In this document: positions 17,736-26,789 of the stretch, one piece after another
Layout: each line of letters opens with the position of its first letter
Position numbering within the stretch: the first letter of the stretch is position 1
NCBI GenBank assembly: GCA_016720835.1
Contig: JADKJW010000003.1
Location: 1-64,000 of the forward strand
Direction of reading: 5' to 3'
DNA length: 64,000 nucleotides
Source: Ignavibacteria bacterium
Lineage (GTDB): Bacteria; Bacteroidota; Ignavibacteria; SZUA-365
Notes under the pieces: generated by a model
The model's database searches: none
What the model saw: the letters and a program-made list of their open reading frames with translations, nothing else
What the model was told of the DNA's origin: nothing
Translations under genes and position numbers: made by a program

Positions 17736-20700
17736 ACGCTTGCCTCCACGCTGCCGCTTGCGTTTGCGTTCGCGTAGCGGATCGACTCCAACAGGGCTTT
17801 CACTTCCGCGCGGATTCCTTCCACCGCAATCTCGACGGCCGCGACGATTTCACCCGGCACCCCCTCCACCGATTCCACGAGATGCTCGAGATCGAGCGCC
17901 TGAAGCCGCTCGCCGACGGCGTCGAGCGCGGTATCGAGTTCCTGGAGGATCTTCGCGGGCGATGCATCTTCGATCAGGGTTGTGATATCTCCGAACAGAT
18001 CCAGATCGCCGAGAAGGGCGGCGGGATCCAGGGAACGAAGTTTGTCCGCGACCGACTGAACGATGTCGTACACTTCCTCGGCAAAAATATCGGGATCGTA
18101 TGCGGTCACCGTCTCGCGAATCGCCATGTGGACCTCTCCGAGTTCCGAAGCGAGTCGGCGGGGATTGAGCAGATCCAGTTCGTCGCGAAGCACGTCGAGG
18201 ACGGAAAGGAATTTCTCCGCCTGCGCCATGGGGTTGAAAATGCGAAGCAGATCGACCAGCCTCCGCATCGCGGCCTGGAAAGCTTCGCTCATGTCGTCGG
18301 TGAGCACCGGTACTCGGGCCAGAATGGTATTCACGAGGGCGTCCAGTTCGGCCGCGACAGGTTCCGGATCGAGTGCGGCGAGAAGCGCATCGAGATCGCG
18401 TCCGATCCGCGCGAGACTCGACCTCTCGAGCGCCTCCGCCGCGTGTTCGAGCGTCGCTCCCGCGCTGCCCCCGGTTTGCCGGATGACGCCGCGAGCATCC
18501 TCTCGCGTCTGTGCCAGTTCCGTCGCCAGCGCCGCGCGGATCGGGCCGGGACCGACGGATGCGACCGCCATCATGGAAGCGTCGAAATCGAGACTGGCGC
18601 CGCACACGCGGAAATGCGCGCCGATCGCGAGCTGCGCGCGGATCTGCGCATCGCCCAGCGGCAGCACCATGTCGTCGATCGCGTCGAGGAGGCGTTCCTC
18701 CGCGGCCCAGAGTTCGGCGCTCACGCGCCGCAGATCCCGCGCGAGTCCGCCCGACAACGCGTCGATACGCTGCAGGACGTCGCCCACGGGGCCTGCGTCG
18801 AGCGCGCGCAGGGCCTCGCGCAATTTCCCGGGAAAATAGCCGAGCATTCTGATCAGATCGCCCGCATGCACTTCTTCCAGACGAGGTGGAACGTTGGCGG
18901 ATCCCGATCCGGATGCGTTCGCGCCGGATCCTCCGCTGCCGGGACTCCCGCCCGGAGCGCCGCTCGCTGCCGGAGCGCCGCTCGCTGCTCCGCCCGACGA
19001 AGCGTCGCCGCCGCTGAGTCCGCTGCTCCCTCCCGTCAGCTCCTCGAGCGGCCGGCTCAGTTGGGAGCCGAGCTGCTCGCCGGCCGAGTTCAGGAGGCTG
19101 CTGACCCCCTGCATCAGGGATTCGGGGCTCGGAATGGAGATGCCCGCGAGGAGGCTGTCGTACGCATCGATGACGGGTGCGAGGAGCCGGTCCGGGCGCA
19201 CGGCGTCGATGGCTTCCAGCACGGTGTCGAACGGACCGCGCAATTCGCTCACCAGCGGCCGGGGATCGAGTCCCTCCACGAAGTCTGCGGCCTCGTCGAT
19301 GTAGCCGCTCACACCCTCGAGGAGCGCGGAAGGATCGAGCTTTCTGATCTCGTCGACGACCTTCTGAATCTCGGCATCGATTGAGGAAATCAGCTCCGGT
19401 GTGATCAGGTCCTTCGCGAGCCGGCCGGTCTGGTCGAGGATTTCCTTCACGGTGGCGAGGATCTCATCCGGGATCTTGAACTGGTTCGCCGCTTCTTTTA
19501 CCGGCTCGAGGATTTCCTCGAAGTCGAGGCCGTCGAGTGTGTCAATCAGCTGTTCCACCAGCGGGCGCATCGCGTCCGGAATCGGAGCGGAGGAGAGAAG
19601 TTCTTCGGCCTTCAGGCGCAGGTCATGGACGCGCGCGATGACTTCCGCTCCGGCCTGTTCGAACTGGATGCTCTCGATGAGCGTCGCGACTTCTTCGACG
19701 GTCTTCTGAAATTCCTCCAGATGCGTGGCGGCCTGTTCGATAATGCCGGTGGCGGTTCCGGCGACGGCATTCACCGCCTCGACAATCGTTTCCAGCGCCT
19801 CCTTCACATTCCCCAGCACGCCGTCGACGGCGTCCTTCACGGTTTGCAGCGCATCCTGAATTCCTGCGGCGAGGTCCGCGTCATCGATGAGGGCTTCCAC
19901 CTGATCGAGGAAGGCTCGCGCTTCGCGGGCGTAGCGGTCGAGATCGGCATCCTTGATCGCCTGCGCGATCGCATGAATGAAATTCGTCAATTCGGTGCGG
20001 TACTGCCGCAGGGGGATATGCGCGAAGACGCCGCGCACCCACTCCTTCACTTCCTCCACGGTGCGGTTGATCGGCTCCTCGATAGCCTTGCGCAGCCCGG
20101 CCTCCAGCATGTCGCCGAGCGCGTCGATCAGCGCTTTGACATCTTCCGTGGTGGCGTTCTCGATCACGACGCGGAGATGCGCAATGAACTCTCTGATCCG
20201 CGACATGAATTCCAGCACGGACTCCTCGCCCGTGCGCAATGCCTGGGAGGCATCGCCGATGATGCCGAGGTGCCGGGCCAGATCGAGAGCTTCGAGCGCG
20301 CGCGCATAGCCGGACAGCGCGCGGCGGACCAGCTCGAGCGCGTTCTGCCGCGCGCGTTCCAGATCGCGCAGGGCCGCCTGCAGGCGCGCGGCGTCGCCCG
20401 ACAACGCGGCTGCGGTCACCACATCGAGGGCGGCCACCAGCACCGCCGCGGGATCGGCGGAGATATGCACGGACGCGGCGCCGGTGAGGATGTGATCGAC
20501 GCTGGCGCGCATCGTGCCGAGCTGTCCACGATCGAAGGGAACGAGCAGTTGCAGGGAGAGATCGACGAGCGCGGCGGGATCCGTGTGTATCCCTCCGTCG
20601 ATCGTGTCGATCATTCCTTTGAGATCGCCGATGGCATCCAGATTCACCCCCGTGTATCGCCCGGCGAAGTCGCCCGCCATCCCGACCATGTCACCGACGG

Positions 20701-21061
20701 ATTTCCCGTTCGGAAACGACACCTTCGAGAGGTCGCCATCGCCGATCGCTTCGAAGAGATTCACCACGATATCCACCGCCTGGCGGACCGCGTCGGCAAA
20801 CTCGCCGAGCGGGAGAGCGTCCGTGAACATGCCGCCGCGCAGTTCGCCGACGGCATTCACTATCGGACCGAGCAGCACCGTGGGATCCTTGAGCGAGCGG
20901 ACCCGGCCCAGCGCCTCGCCCAGCGCGCCGAGCACGGACTCCGCGGCGCCATTCTGCAGGAGATTCTGCAGATCGCCGCCATTCACCGACACGTTTATGG
21001 ATCCACGCGCGGAGGCGATGCCGGAGGTGTCAAGCCCCTTCAACTGATCGAGCAAACTCAT
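17732..21061 (-). CDS. 1109-residue helical LDP-repeat protein; tape-measure or internal scaffold candidate
   Basis: Not recognised by family. Almost wholly helical and amphipathic, with no signal peptide or clear membrane helix. An LDPxxLL-type motif recurs at about residues 575 (LDPSALLEG), 598 (LDPRPLVSE), 896 (LDPEPVAAE) and 1010 (LDPAALLGD). A Gly/Ser/Ala-rich linker at about 674-723 splits the protein into two helical halves. It overlaps both neighbours by four bases, so it is co-translated with the 545-residue gene and the giant RHS protein. In Afp/PVC loci the tape measure also lies after the fibre genes, and a helical tape measure of this size would fit a tail of roughly 160 nm at 1.5 angstrom per residue. 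A chaperone or adaptor for the RHS cargo is the alternative. Function inferred from position only. Confidence 0.75.
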   Translation of the reverse strand: MSLLDQLKGLDTSGIASARGSINVSVNGGDLQNLLQNGAAESVLGALGEALGRVRSLKDPTVLLGPIVNAVGELRGGMFTDALPLGEFADAVRQAVDIVVNLFEAIGDGDLSKVSFPNGKSVGDMVGMAGDFAGRYTGVNLDAIGDLKGMIDTIDGGIHTDPAALVDLSLQLLVPFDRGQLGTMRASVDHILTGAASVHISADPAAVLVAALDVVTAAALSGDAARLQAALRDLERARQNALELVRRALSGYARALEALDLARHLGIIGDASQALRTGEESVLEFMSRIREFIAHLRVVIENATTEDVKALIDALGDMLEAGLRKAIEEPINRTVEEVKEWVRGVFAHIPLRQYRTELTNFIHAIAQAIKDADLDRYAREARAFLDQVEALIDDADLAAGIQDALQTVKDAVDGVLGNVKEALETIVEAVNAVAGTATGIIEQAATHLEEFQKTVEEVATLIESIQFEQAGAEVIARVHDLRLKAEELLSSAPIPDAMRPLVEQLIDTLDGLDFEEILEPVKEAANQFKIPDEILATVKEILDQTGRLAKDLITPELISSIDAEIQKVVDEIRKLDPSALLEGVSGYIDEAADFVEGLDPRPLVSELRGPFDTVLEAIDAVRPDRLLAPVIDAYDSLLAGISIPSPESLMQGVSSLLNSAGEQLGSQLSRPLEELTGGSSGLSGGDASSGGAASGAPAASGAPGGSPGSGGSGANASGSGSANVPPRLEEVHAGDLIRMLGYFPGKLREALRALDAGPVGDVLQRIDALSGGLARDLRRVSAELWAAEERLLDAIDDMVLPLGDAQIRAQLAIGAHFRVCGASLDFDASMMAVASVGPGPIRAALATELAQTREDARGVIRQTGGSAGATLEHAAEALERSSLARIGRDLDALLAALDPEPVAAELDALVNTILARVPVLTDDMSEAFQAAMRRLVDLLRIFNPMAQAEKFLSVLDVLRDELDLLNPRRLASELGEVHMAIRETVTAYDPDIFAEEVYDIVQSVADKLRSLDPAALLGDLDLFGDITTLIEDASPAKILQELDTALDAVGERLQALDLEHLVESVEGVPGEIVAAVEIAVEGIRAEVKALLESIRYANANASGSVEASV

Positions 21062-22695
21062 GGACGCGTGTATTTGAGGGTGAGTCCGGAAATATCCACG
21101 GCAAGGAAAAGCTCACTGGAGAGCATGGGGGGTGCGGAGTGAAATTGCGATGACGGAAATGCCTGCATCGGCACATCGATCGATGGGGCATCGACCGTGA
21201 GCAGCACCGAGGCTCCAAGCAGAAGCGGCCTGTGCGCGGGATCGGGATCGCGCACGACCACGCACACACGTCGCCGTCCCGACGAAAGCGCGGCCCAGAA
21301 AAATCTTCCGCGGAGCGCGCGGAGCGAGACGGCGAGGGGGTCCTCTGTTGCCTCCATTTCAGGGAGATCGATCCATACGGTCGAGATCACGTCCGACTTG
21401 CCGACGGGAAGGCGTCCTGGAGGTCCGAGAGGCAGACCGGGGGCATCGCCGCGCATGCGAACGAGCTGCGCCTCCAGTTCGCAGTCTTCGGGCGCGCGCC
21501 CGATGATGCCGATCTTCCCCAACGACAGGCCGCGGAGACCGGCCGGAGGGAAAGCCTGGTAGACGGGCGCATCGCGGACCACCGATCCCTCGACCGTCTC
21601 GCCGGGAGCCGGGAGGGAGGCCGAGAGTTCCGGCAGGAGCCGCAGCCCGAGATACCGTATGGACATACCGCCCGACACTTCCGTCGGCGCCTGAGCATCC
21701 AGCTCCGCGCCGAACGGAATCGGCACGGGATCGCCCGCGAGGTCGCAATGCAGCATCGCCTTGTTCTCGCGAAGGATCGCGCCGCGCGGTTGCGCAAAGG
21801 ACAGGAACACCGCCTGCTGCGCGGCCTTCCCCTTCAGGCGGAATTCCGCGCGCAAAGGCCGCCCCTCGGCAAGCGCTGCGGGGATATCCGCCTTCAGCGC
21901 CAGTTCGATCGGCACGCGCAGCGAAGGCGCAGCCTGCGGCGCCCCGACGGGAAACTCGCCCGGGAAGGACCACAGCACATCGCCGGCGGGACCGGTCAAT
22001 TCCAGATCGAGCGGGAGCGCCTCAACTGTCGCGCCGACACTCGAAATCTCCATCGGCTGCGCGACGAATTCTTCCGGCTTTTCCTTTTCAAACAGCGTCA
22101 GGCGAAGCTGACCGTTCAGCGCGTAGGGGAAGGAGAGCACTTCGTTGGAGAACGCGGCTCCTGTGAACATTGGGGGAATGGCGCCGCGCGCAGGAACGGA
22201 GGGAATCGCGAACACCGGCATCCACGCGTCGGAGGCCGAAGCCCGCGAAGAAACGACGAGACGGAGAGTCTTCCCGTCCGTGGTCGGGGCACTGAAATCG
22301 CCGGTCCTCGCGTAGACGGGGTTGCCCTCGCCGGTCATCTTCAAGCCCCTGATAGTCAGGCGCAGAATGCGTTTCTTCCCCGGATTTGCGTAGACCCTGT
22401 GATTGCCGTCCCGCGTCAGCACGAGATCCGTCATCGACTCGAGAATCGGACTCGGTGCGATGGAAACTACGCCGGCCGCGTCGTCGAGGGCGAGGCCCGT
22501 CGCGCCGCGCACGCTGTTCCACGCAACGAGGAGTGCATAGCCCTCGGCCGGGATCTGGACGGGTGTTTGCGGACGCGGACGCGAGACGGCATCGGCCCGG
22601 TCGCGCGCATCTCCCTTGCCGCTTCCCCACTGTTTCGAGGGAACTTCGGATACCTGTTTCCCGGCCTGTCCTGCCGCCGCTTTCATGGTGCTCAC
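21058..22695 (-). CDS. Unrecognised beta-rich protein of the injection-system operon (545 aa)
   Basis: No family recognised. The first 45 residues are polar and probably disordered (KQWGSGKGDARDRADAVSRP); the rest alternates short strands and turns with little helix, like stacked beta-sandwiches. No signal peptide or membrane segment. It overlaps the genes on both sides by four bases (22692-22695 and 21058-21061), so its product is probably needed in fixed ratio with the 291- and 1109-residue proteins. Its position downstream of the fibre-like coiled coils suggests an exterior structural component or cargo adaptor; this is inference. Confidence 0.75.
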   Translation of the reverse strand: MSTMKAAAGQAGKQVSEVPSKQWGSGKGDARDRADAVSRPRPQTPVQIPAEGYALLVAWNSVRGATGLALDDAAGVVSIAPSPILESMTDLVLTRDGNHRVYANPGKKRILRLTIRGLKMTGEGNPVYARTGDFSAPTTDGKTLRLVVSSRASASDAWMPVFAIPSVPARGAIPPMFTGAAFSNEVLSFPYALNGQLRLTLFEKEKPEEFVAQPMEISSVGATVEALPLDLELTGPAGDVLWSFPGEFPVGAPQAAPSLRVPIELALKADIPAALAEGRPLRAEFRLKGKAAQQAVFLSFAQPRGAILRENKAMLHCDLAGDPVPIPFGAELDAQAPTEVSGGMSIRYLGLRLLPELSASLPAPGETVEGSVVRDAPVYQAFPPAGLRGLSLGKIGIIGRAPEDCELEAQLVRMRGDAPGLPLGPPGRLPVGKSDVISTVWIDLPEMEATEDPLAVSLRALRGRFFWAALSSGRRRVCVVVRDPDPAHRPLLLGASVLLTVDAPSIDVPMQAFPSSQFHSAPPMLSSELFLAVDISGLTLKYTRP

Positions 22696-23567
22696 TTCAC
22701 AACGAGACTGAAGCGCCCCAGTTCGAGACCGGGTCCATCCTGGCCGTCATCCAGCGAGACGAGCAATTCCAACCGCGCGGGGTTGGCGGGCGGAGCGTAG
22801 GTAAATGCGACCTGACCGGATGCCACATCCAGGAGCAGGAGACCACCCACCGCGCCGACAAGCGTCCCCTCGCCTGGTCCGCCTCCGGAGCCGATCAGGC
22901 GGAGCGCGACCTGCGTCGGTGTGCCGCCGGCCGCGCGCGCCGCTTCACGCAATTGCAGCGTGAAGTCGACGGGGGCGCCGCCCGCCTGGAGACGCCGCGG
23001 ATCGGGAGACAACGCCAACGGTGTCAGCGCGCCGCGGATTCGCACTCCCTCGATTTCCGGACCGGCCGCTCCTGTTGTTCCCACCGGCCAGAACCAGCCG
23101 TCGACATCGAAAAAGAGAGCCGCGCGATCTTCGCGCACCCCTGACGGAAGCATCACCGGGGGCGTTTCGACGTTTTTCAGGACCATGCTCTGGATCAGAA
23201 ATCCGGGATCGGGTGCGCCGCCGGCAAGTGCGCTGCCGTTGCGGAACTCGGGAGCATCGAGCGCATAGAGCACCGCATCGATGCCGAGCATCTGTTGCGC
23301 TCGCCCGGATCCCGCCGCCGGCACCACACGGATCTCGACAGTGCAGGAGAGCCGGACGATACGCCGTCCGATTGCCGAGCCCTGAACGACCTGCAAGGTC
23401 TCGCCGCCCATACCCGACTCCGGGCGCGTGGCGGCGTCAACACGCACAACCACGGAAGGGTCCGCGCCGACGGCAGGCGCCGGGGCAACGCTCACGCGTC
23501 CCGCGAACGGCGCCGGGACACGCCCGCCCAGGACGTTCGCAAGCCTCTGCTCGAAATCGGAGATCAT
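22692..23567 (-). CDS. Unrecognised protein of the injection-system operon (291 aa)
   Basis: No family recognised. It begins MISDFEQRLANVLGGRVPAP, a short helical start like those of small tail-end connector proteins, then continues as beta-rich sequence with many Gly/Pro turns and ends in a strand-rich block (LELLVSLDDGQDGPGLELGR). No signal peptide. It follows the HhH coiled-coil gene by 41 bases and overlaps the 545-residue gene by four. The pairing with that gene suggests a shared complex. A tail terminator or connector role is possible but unsupported by any motif. Confidence 0.7.
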   Translation of the reverse strand: MISDFEQRLANVLGGRVPAPFAGRVSVAPAPAVGADPSVVVRVDAATRPESGMGGETLQVVQGSAIGRRIVRLSCTVEIRVVPAAGSGRAQQMLGIDAVLYALDAPEFRNGSALAGGAPDPGFLIQSMVLKNVETPPVMLPSGVREDRAALFFDVDGWFWPVGTTGAAGPEIEGVRIRGALTPLALSPDPRRLQAGGAPVDFTLQLREAARAAGGTPTQVALRLIGSGGGPGEGTLVGAVGGLLLLDVASGQVAFTYAPPANPARLELLVSLDDGQDGPGLELGRFSLVVK

Positions 23568-23608
23568 GGGGCCTCGATGTTACGCTGTCGTTCGGAGGTT
23601 CTGCATCG

Positions 23609-25216
23609 TCAGCCGCGAGCGAGGACTTTTGCATGCTTGATGATCGCGATCGCATCGGACTCCGATTTTTTCAGCAGCACCGCCACGTCCGCCGGCGCCA
23701 TCACCGAAAGATCCTTGAACGTGTTCACGCCCTTTTCCTTCAAGCGTCCCGCGAGATTCGCGCCAACACCCGGAATCCGCGTGAAGTCGTCTTCCGTCCC
23801 CGTGAGTATCGGCCGCGCGGGATCGATCACCGGCACGCCGCCGCGAGTATCGAAGGCGATTTTCACTTCCTCGCGCACCGAAGCGCGCAGGCTCTTTTCC
23901 ATCTCTGCCATCCGGTCCTTCACCGACGCGTCCACCAGCTCGCGCAGCTGGCCGTCAAGCCCCTTCTTCACCCCCTCCTGGATACGGGCGTCGAGCGAGA
24001 CGCTGAGATTTCTCGCGCTTTCTGCGATCGCCTGCGAGAGACGCGTTTCGAACGCTTTTTCGATTTCGGCGCGCTGCGTCTCGCCTTGTTTCGAGAGCCT
24101 CGCTTCGAGAGTGGCAAGGGACGTTTTCACCGAGGAGGTGAGGTCGCCGATATCGGCGGAGAGACTCTTGTCGGTTGCTGCACGGTCGTCGGAAACCTTC
24201 TGCACAGTTTTCTCGAGGGGCGCGACGCGCGCATCCATATCGGCCCGCAGCGCGGTGTCCTGCGCTTTCACGACGGCGCGGAGTTCGGCGCCGAGCGTTG
24301 CGGAGAGCGAATCCCGCACTGACGGGATGCTCCCGGCGACAGACTGCGCGACCAGCTTCTCGACGTCGGAAAACCGCGCGTTGATTTCGGAGCCGAGCTT
24401 TTCCTCGAACTGCTTCCGCACTCCGTCGATATCGCCGCTCAACTGCAGCCGCAGATCCGCGGTGATGCCCGCCAGGTCGTTCGGCGTCAGCTTGCCTCCC
24501 CTGTTTTTGAGGATCTCGTCCAGATCCGTGCGCGTGACGAAGCGGTTCTCCGTTTCAGCGAGGCGCTGTTCGATCGCGATGGCGTCGAGCAGCTGGCCGT
24601 TCGGCAGGCGCAATCGGTCTTTCAGTTCGGCGAGCGAACGAAGACCGTCCGACACCGCGTGTACGTCCACGAGAGCTCCATCGACCTCGAGCTGTCGCCG
24701 CAGGGCGACGGCGTCTTCCACGCTGCCGCCGATCGCGGCGAGTGTCTGCCGCAGTGCGGTCACGTCGTTGCGCGCATCGGCGATGCCCTCCACCTTCTGG
24801 GTGACGCGCACCATCGAATTCTGGCGCACGAGATCGCTCGTCACCGCCTTGTCGAGCCGCTCGCGCAGGCTCTTCATTTCCGTCCCGACGCTCTCGATGG
24901 AGCGGTTCAATTGCAGCGATCGCTGTTCCACCTGCAGCACGCGCGTGGCGGCGATGGGATCGTCGAGCGCGCCGCGTTCGAGCAGCTGGCGGAGTTTGGG
25001 ATCGAGCCAGTCCAGCGACACATCGCCGGTGTGTTCGTGCTCGGGCACGGACTTGTCGGTTTCGATGGTCGTCACCGCCCGCGCGAGTTCCACGAGCGCC
25101 CCCACGACGAGGTTCCAGTTCTCCGCGCGTATCAGATCGCCCCGCTGTATCGCGGTCAACGGAACGAGTTGCGCGATGAGGGCGCGGAGTCGGTCGAGTT
25201 CAACAACTGTCGGCAT
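23609..25216 (-). CDS. Long coiled-coil protein with C-terminal helix-hairpin-helix; fibre-like
   Basis: 535 residues. The N-terminus (about 24-60) carries the module GDLIRAENWNLVV followed by a His/acidic stretch (PEHEHTGD), shared with the next gene. Residues about 80-460 are heptad-rich coiled coil (for example KSLRERLDKAV, ELRAVVKAQDTALRADMDAR). The last 60 residues are a helix-hairpin-helix-type domain (RIPGVGANLAGRLKEKGVNT), normally seen in DNA- or protein-binding proteins. A trimeric tail-fibre shaft with a C-terminal tip domain is the simplest reading from its place after the baseplate genes. Contact of the HhH tip with cargo or receptor is speculation. Confidence 0.75.
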   Translation of the reverse strand: MPTVVELDRLRALIAQLVPLTAIQRGDLIRAENWNLVVGALVELARAVTTIETDKSVPEHEHTGDVSLDWLDPKLRQLLERGALDDPIAATRVLQVEQRSLQLNRSIESVGTEMKSLRERLDKAVTSDLVRQNSMVRVTQKVEGIADARNDVTALRQTLAAIGGSVEDAVALRRQLEVDGALVDVHAVSDGLRSLAELKDRLRLPNGQLLDAIAIEQRLAETENRFVTRTDLDEILKNRGGKLTPNDLAGITADLRLQLSGDIDGVRKQFEEKLGSEINARFSDVEKLVAQSVAGSIPSVRDSLSATLGAELRAVVKAQDTALRADMDARVAPLEKTVQKVSDDRAATDKSLSADIGDLTSSVKTSLATLEARLSKQGETQRAEIEKAFETRLSQAIAESARNLSVSLDARIQEGVKKGLDGQLRELVDASVKDRMAEMEKSLRASVREEVKIAFDTRGGVPVIDPARPILTGTEDDFTRIPGVGANLAGRLKEKGVNTFKDLSVMAPADVAVLLKKSESDAIAIIKHAKVLARG

Positions 25217-25249
25217 ATCGATACCCTTCGAAATCTGGGTGACGCGGGA

Positions 25250-26194
25250 TTACTTCTTGATGAACTCGAAATTCTTTCCGCCGGATTTGCTCGTCGCCGC
25301 CCGGTAGCTGATCAGCTCCGACTCGCCCTTCACCTGGCGGCCCGCCGTGGTGTAATGCTCGGCCACGATCAGCAATTCCTTCACCTCGGGCTTGTCGAGC
25401 ACGGCGGGATTCTTCTGCGCGGCCGCCTGCACGGTCTCCTGAATATTGCGTGCCACCTGTGTGAGCTTGCCGGTGAACACGGGCGAGGTTTCCTGCACGG
25501 CGGACTTGAGATCGTCGAGATGATCGCGCAGATTCTGCTTGATATCCGGATCGAGATCCACGCCGGAAAACACGTCTTCGGTTTTGTTCTGAAGCTTTTG
25601 CGCCTCCAATTCGCGGCGGATTTCGAGAAGACTCTGGCCGTAGGCCTCGGCGAAACGCCGGAGATTCTCCTGCACCTCGGCGATCTTCTCGGCGATCTCC
25701 GGATGATCGTGGCCGTGCGGCGAAACCACATTCGTCAGCTCCAGTACTGCGCCGGCCATGTCGCTCACCGAATCGACAAGGGTGTTCCAATCCGTGGCCT
25801 TGATCATCTCACCGGGGCTCTTCCCCATCACGGGTCCGAGCTGGTCGCGCGCGGTGGTGACCGCCTGCTGCACCGGCGCGAGGTTGGCGTCGGGAATGTC
25901 GCGGATCGGGTTGTCGACGAAAAGCTTTTCCGGGATGGGAATGCTGATCACTGTCGGCCTCGGCTGCGGGAAGAGCTTGATGCGCCGCCGGTCGATGGGT
26001 TGCGTCAGATTCGGATGTCGCACCTCCACCTCGTAATCACCGGGATCGAGATCGCGCACCAGCAGTGTCCCGTCGAGGAACGGCTTGCGCTCGATCGTTT
26101 TTCCCGTGCTCTGGTTGACCAGCTTGACTGTCGCTTCGCGCGCCGCAGAAGTGAAGCCGTTGAGGTTGATCTGAAATGCGGATTTTGTGGCCAT
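25250..26194 (-). CDS. Fibre-like coiled-coil protein with beta N-domain and WN/HxH module
   Basis: 314 residues from ATG 26194, which has GGAG at optimal distance; an upstream Met at 26236 has no such site. Residues 1-85 resemble a small beta-sandwich of the carboxypeptidase-regulatory type (RKPFLDGTLLVRDLDPGDYE). Residues about 125-165 carry EMIKATDWNTLV and a His-rich SPHGHDHPEI, the module shared with the 535-residue neighbour. A coiled coil (about 165-260) and a short tail end the protein. The two genes are probably paralogous fibre parts anchored to the same baseplate site. Proteins with this domain order are known around phage-like tails; receptor unknown. Confidence 0.75.
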   Translation of the reverse strand: MATKSAFQINLNGFTSAAREATVKLVNQSTGKTIERKPFLDGTLLVRDLDPGDYEVEVRHPNLTQPIDRRRIKLFPQPRPTVISIPIPEKLFVDNPIRDIPDANLAPVQQAVTTARDQLGPVMGKSPGEMIKATDWNTLVDSVSDMAGAVLELTNVVSPHGHDHPEIAEKIAEVQENLRRFAEAYGQSLLEIRRELEAQKLQNKTEDVFSGVDLDPDIKQNLRDHLDDLKSAVQETSPVFTGKLTQVARNIQETVQAAAQKNPAVLDKPEVKELLIVAEHYTTAGRQVKGESELISYRAATSKSGGKNFEFIKK

Positions 26195-26282
26195 GATTCT
26201 ATTCTCCGAATTCGGTGTGTGTCTCACTGCGGGCATGCCGCGACCGCGGGCGTGAACGCCTGCCGGAATACCCCGGCGTGGA

Positions 26283-26780
26283 TTACGACAGCCAGTTCAG
26301 GTCGCCATAGGGAAAGGTGACCTCCCAGAAAAGCGACAACTCGTGGTCGGCCCCTTTTTCCAGCGGCGCGAACGTCACCCGGTTGTAGAGGACGTCGCCT
26401 TCGGCGGTGCTTGCCATCAGTCCCGCCTCGCAGATGCGCCCCACGGCGGCGCTCTCCGGCAGCGTCGCGCGCACGCGCACGAGCACCAGGCGTCTCGTTT
26501 CGTCGATCGTGATGATCATGAGGTCCGGGGAGACCGGCACCGACGTGCCATTCTCGAGCCTGGGGGGATCGGCCGGATTGGCGAGCGCCAGGGTGTTGTA
26601 GGTATCGGATTCCGGTTCGTCGCTGGTCCCCACCGCCATATGCGTGATCGGGACCTGCTCTCCCTTGAACAGCCGGGCGATCAGCCTGGCCCCTTCCCGC
26701 ATCACGGCGTTGTGAGCCTCGCGGGCGGCGATGATCCGACCGGTGCAATCGGCAAGCTCGAGTCGCAATTGTGCGCGCAT
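26283..26780 (-). CDS. Tail-fibre-base-like virion structural protein
   Basis: 165 residues. It has the layout of small phage structural proteins that sit between tail protein I and the fibre: a helical start with AREAHNAVMREGARLIARLF, then ITHMAVGTSD, followed by a beta-rich body ending FPYGDLNWLS. The family assignment rests on this pattern and on gene order only. It lies nine bases after the gpI-like gene and 88 bases before the first coiled-coil gene. An adaptor linking baseplate to fibres is likely. Confidence 0.65.
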   Translation of the reverse strand: MRAQLRLELADCTGRIIAAREAHNAVMREGARLIARLFKGEQVPITHMAVGTSDEPESDTYNTLALANPADPPRLENGTSVPVSPDLMIITIDETRRLVLVRVRATLPESAAVGRICEAGLMASTAEGDVLYNRVTFAPLEKGADHELSLFWEVTFPYGDLNWLS

Positions 26781-26789
26781 CGTACATCC

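Noticed and set aside
18063..21142. Several plus-strand frames (258-505 codons) opposite the 1109-residue gene
   Set aside because: Shadows rich in Arg/His/Ala; the minus frame is one long, coherent helical protein with four-base overlaps at both ends.
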